Shown: in pieces, positions 63,260 to 64,000 of the stretch
Layout of the letters: every line of letters starts with the position of its first letter
How positions within the stretch are numbered: the first letter of the stretch is position 1
Source: Spongiihabitans sp965206355
Lineage (GTDB): Bacteria; Pseudomonadota; Gammaproteobacteria; Arenicellales; Poriferihabitantaceae
NCBI GenBank assembly: GCA_965206355.1
Contig: OZ242212.1
Span: 310,001-374,000, forward strand
Direction of reading: 5' to 3'
DNA length: 64,000 nt
The notes under the pieces: generated by a model
The model's database searches: none
What the model saw: the letters and a program-made list of their open reading frames with translations, nothing else
Told to the model about the DNA's origin: nothing
Position numbers and translations under genes: made by a program

Positions 63260-64000
63260 TCAAACTGCTTGGCAGTGGTGATAAACTGCACCGATATGGG
63301 TTTGACCACGCGCCTCGGCTAACTTGACCTGCTTTTCTCGTTCGCCATAACGTAGTTTGTCAGCCTCAGTGCTGTACTCAAAGCAGGCCGGACAACTGAC
63401 CCCAGCCTGATATTTTTCGCTTTGTTTATCGTGGTCGGTAATCGGTAGGCGACAGGCGTGGCACTGCGTATAGTTGCCCTTGCGTAACTGATGATTCACA
63501 GTTACCCGCTCGTCAAACACAAAACACTCGCCCTGCCACTTTGATTCGCTCGCTGGTATCTGTTCCAAATAGTTCAATATCCCCCCTTTTAAGTGATACA
63601 CCTCATCGAAACCTTGTTGCTTGAGCAGTGCGGTAGATTTTTCGCAGCGAATGCCGCCGGTACAATACATGGCGATTTTGCTGTGCTTTTGCGGGTGCAA
63701 ATGTTGTGCCGCAAATGCTGGAAATTCGCGAAATTTAGTGGTGTGTGGGTTGGTGGCATGTTCAAATTGTCCGACTTTTATTTCGTATTCATTGCGGGTA
63801 TCAACAACCAGCACATCAGGATCATCCAACAGATTATTCCAGTCTTTCGGCTCGACATAGCTACCGACTGATTGACGCGGGTCAATATCATCCACGCCCA
63901 TGCTGACAATTTCTTTTTTCAATTTGACCACAGCACGTCTAAATGGTAGGTACTCGGTAAGCGCATATTTGACTTCAATATCATCTATTGCTAGCTGCCG
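63260..64000 (-). CDS. trhO: tRNA uridine-34 hydroxylase TrhO (rhodanese-like), 5' end off window
   Basis: 246 residues are visible. The frame continues past the right edge, so about 100 N-terminal residues are missing. The rhodanese domain has VVDTRNEYEIKVG and the catalytic-loop cysteine in MYCTGGIRCEKS. A C-terminal zinc-type CHACRLP...CPACF segment follows. TrhO (YceA) makes 5-hydroxyuridine at position 34 of several tRNAs using oxygen. A GTG at 63931 is internal, not the start. Confidence 0.9.
   Translation of the reverse strand, partial: RQLAIDDIEVKYALTEYLPFRRAVVKLKKEIVSMGVDDIDPRQSVGSYVEPKDWNNLLDDPDVLVVDTRNEYEIKVGQFEHATNPHTTKFREFPAFAAQHLHPQKHSKIAMYCTGGIRCEKSTALLKQQGFDEVYHLKGGILNYLEQIPASESKWQGECFVFDERVTVNHQLRKGNYTQCHACRLPITDHDKQSEKYQAGVSCPACFEYSTEADKLRYGEREKQVKLAEARGQTHIGAVYHHCQAV

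Overview
The window reads as chromosomal DNA of a gammaproteobacterium. It holds several gene orders typical of that class: lepA-lepB-rnc-era-recO, hemC-hemD-hemX-hemY, aspS-yebC-ruvCAB-tolQRAB-pal-cpoB followed by tRNA-Lys, sucA-sucB-lpdA, and rpmF-plsX-fabH-fabG. A Sat-type ATP sulfurylase, an SLC13 permease of the sulfate type and siroheme synthase suggest sulfur metabolism, possibly a sulfur oxidiser, but no other dissimilatory sulfur gene is present, so that is inference. Base composition looks moderate by eye. I cannot name the species.

Layout. 1-2.7 kb: the start of an HsdR-N-like nuclease gene on the left edge, a truncated CoA-transferase, and acetoacetyl-CoA synthetase. 2.8-7.2 kb: a ferredoxin and the rpmF-plsX-fabHG cluster, with IS remnants directly upstream of rpmF. 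7.7-10.8 kb: DAHP synthase overlapping ATP sulfurylase, then a repeat-rich coiled-coil membrane protein. 11-16.3 kb: lepA-lepB-rnc-era-recO. 16.5-25.4 kb: argS, a SPOR protein and the hem operon, which is split between hemD and hemX by an orphan DNA methyltransferase. 25.4-38.2 kb: a ferredoxin reductase, mutM, then fmdB-like-aspS-yebC-ruvCAB-tolQRAB-pal-cpoB-tRNA-Lys. 38.3-41.6 kb: a betaine/proline ABC transporter. 42-44.1 kb: two tRNAs, IS debris and a broken hicBA pair. 44.2-64 kb: SLC13 permease, cysG, tRNA-Ser, orn, rsmJ, fabI, a tungsten-type aldehyde ferredoxin oxidoreductase, nfeD-qmcA, algC, the 2-oxoglutarate dehydrogenase operon, a CoxG-like protein, cca and trhO.

The most striking feature is a family of short mobile elements. 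There are ten copies of 137-162 bp with terminal inverted repeats starting GAGACCTTTGCACG. Seven have perfect 5-bp target duplications. They lie between genes but inside operons: between tRNA-Ala and tRNA-Glu, between proX and proW, upstream of hemC, and on both sides of the methyltransferase inserted in the hem operon. One strand of the element carries a Shine-Dalgarno-like site and an ATG that runs in frame into neighbouring genes. Two copies 26.7 kb apart appear to share one split target duplication, which suggests recombination between copies. Together with the truncated genes and IS remnants, this points to a genome undergoing MITE-driven remodelling, as in recently host-associated or relaxed-selection lineages (inference).
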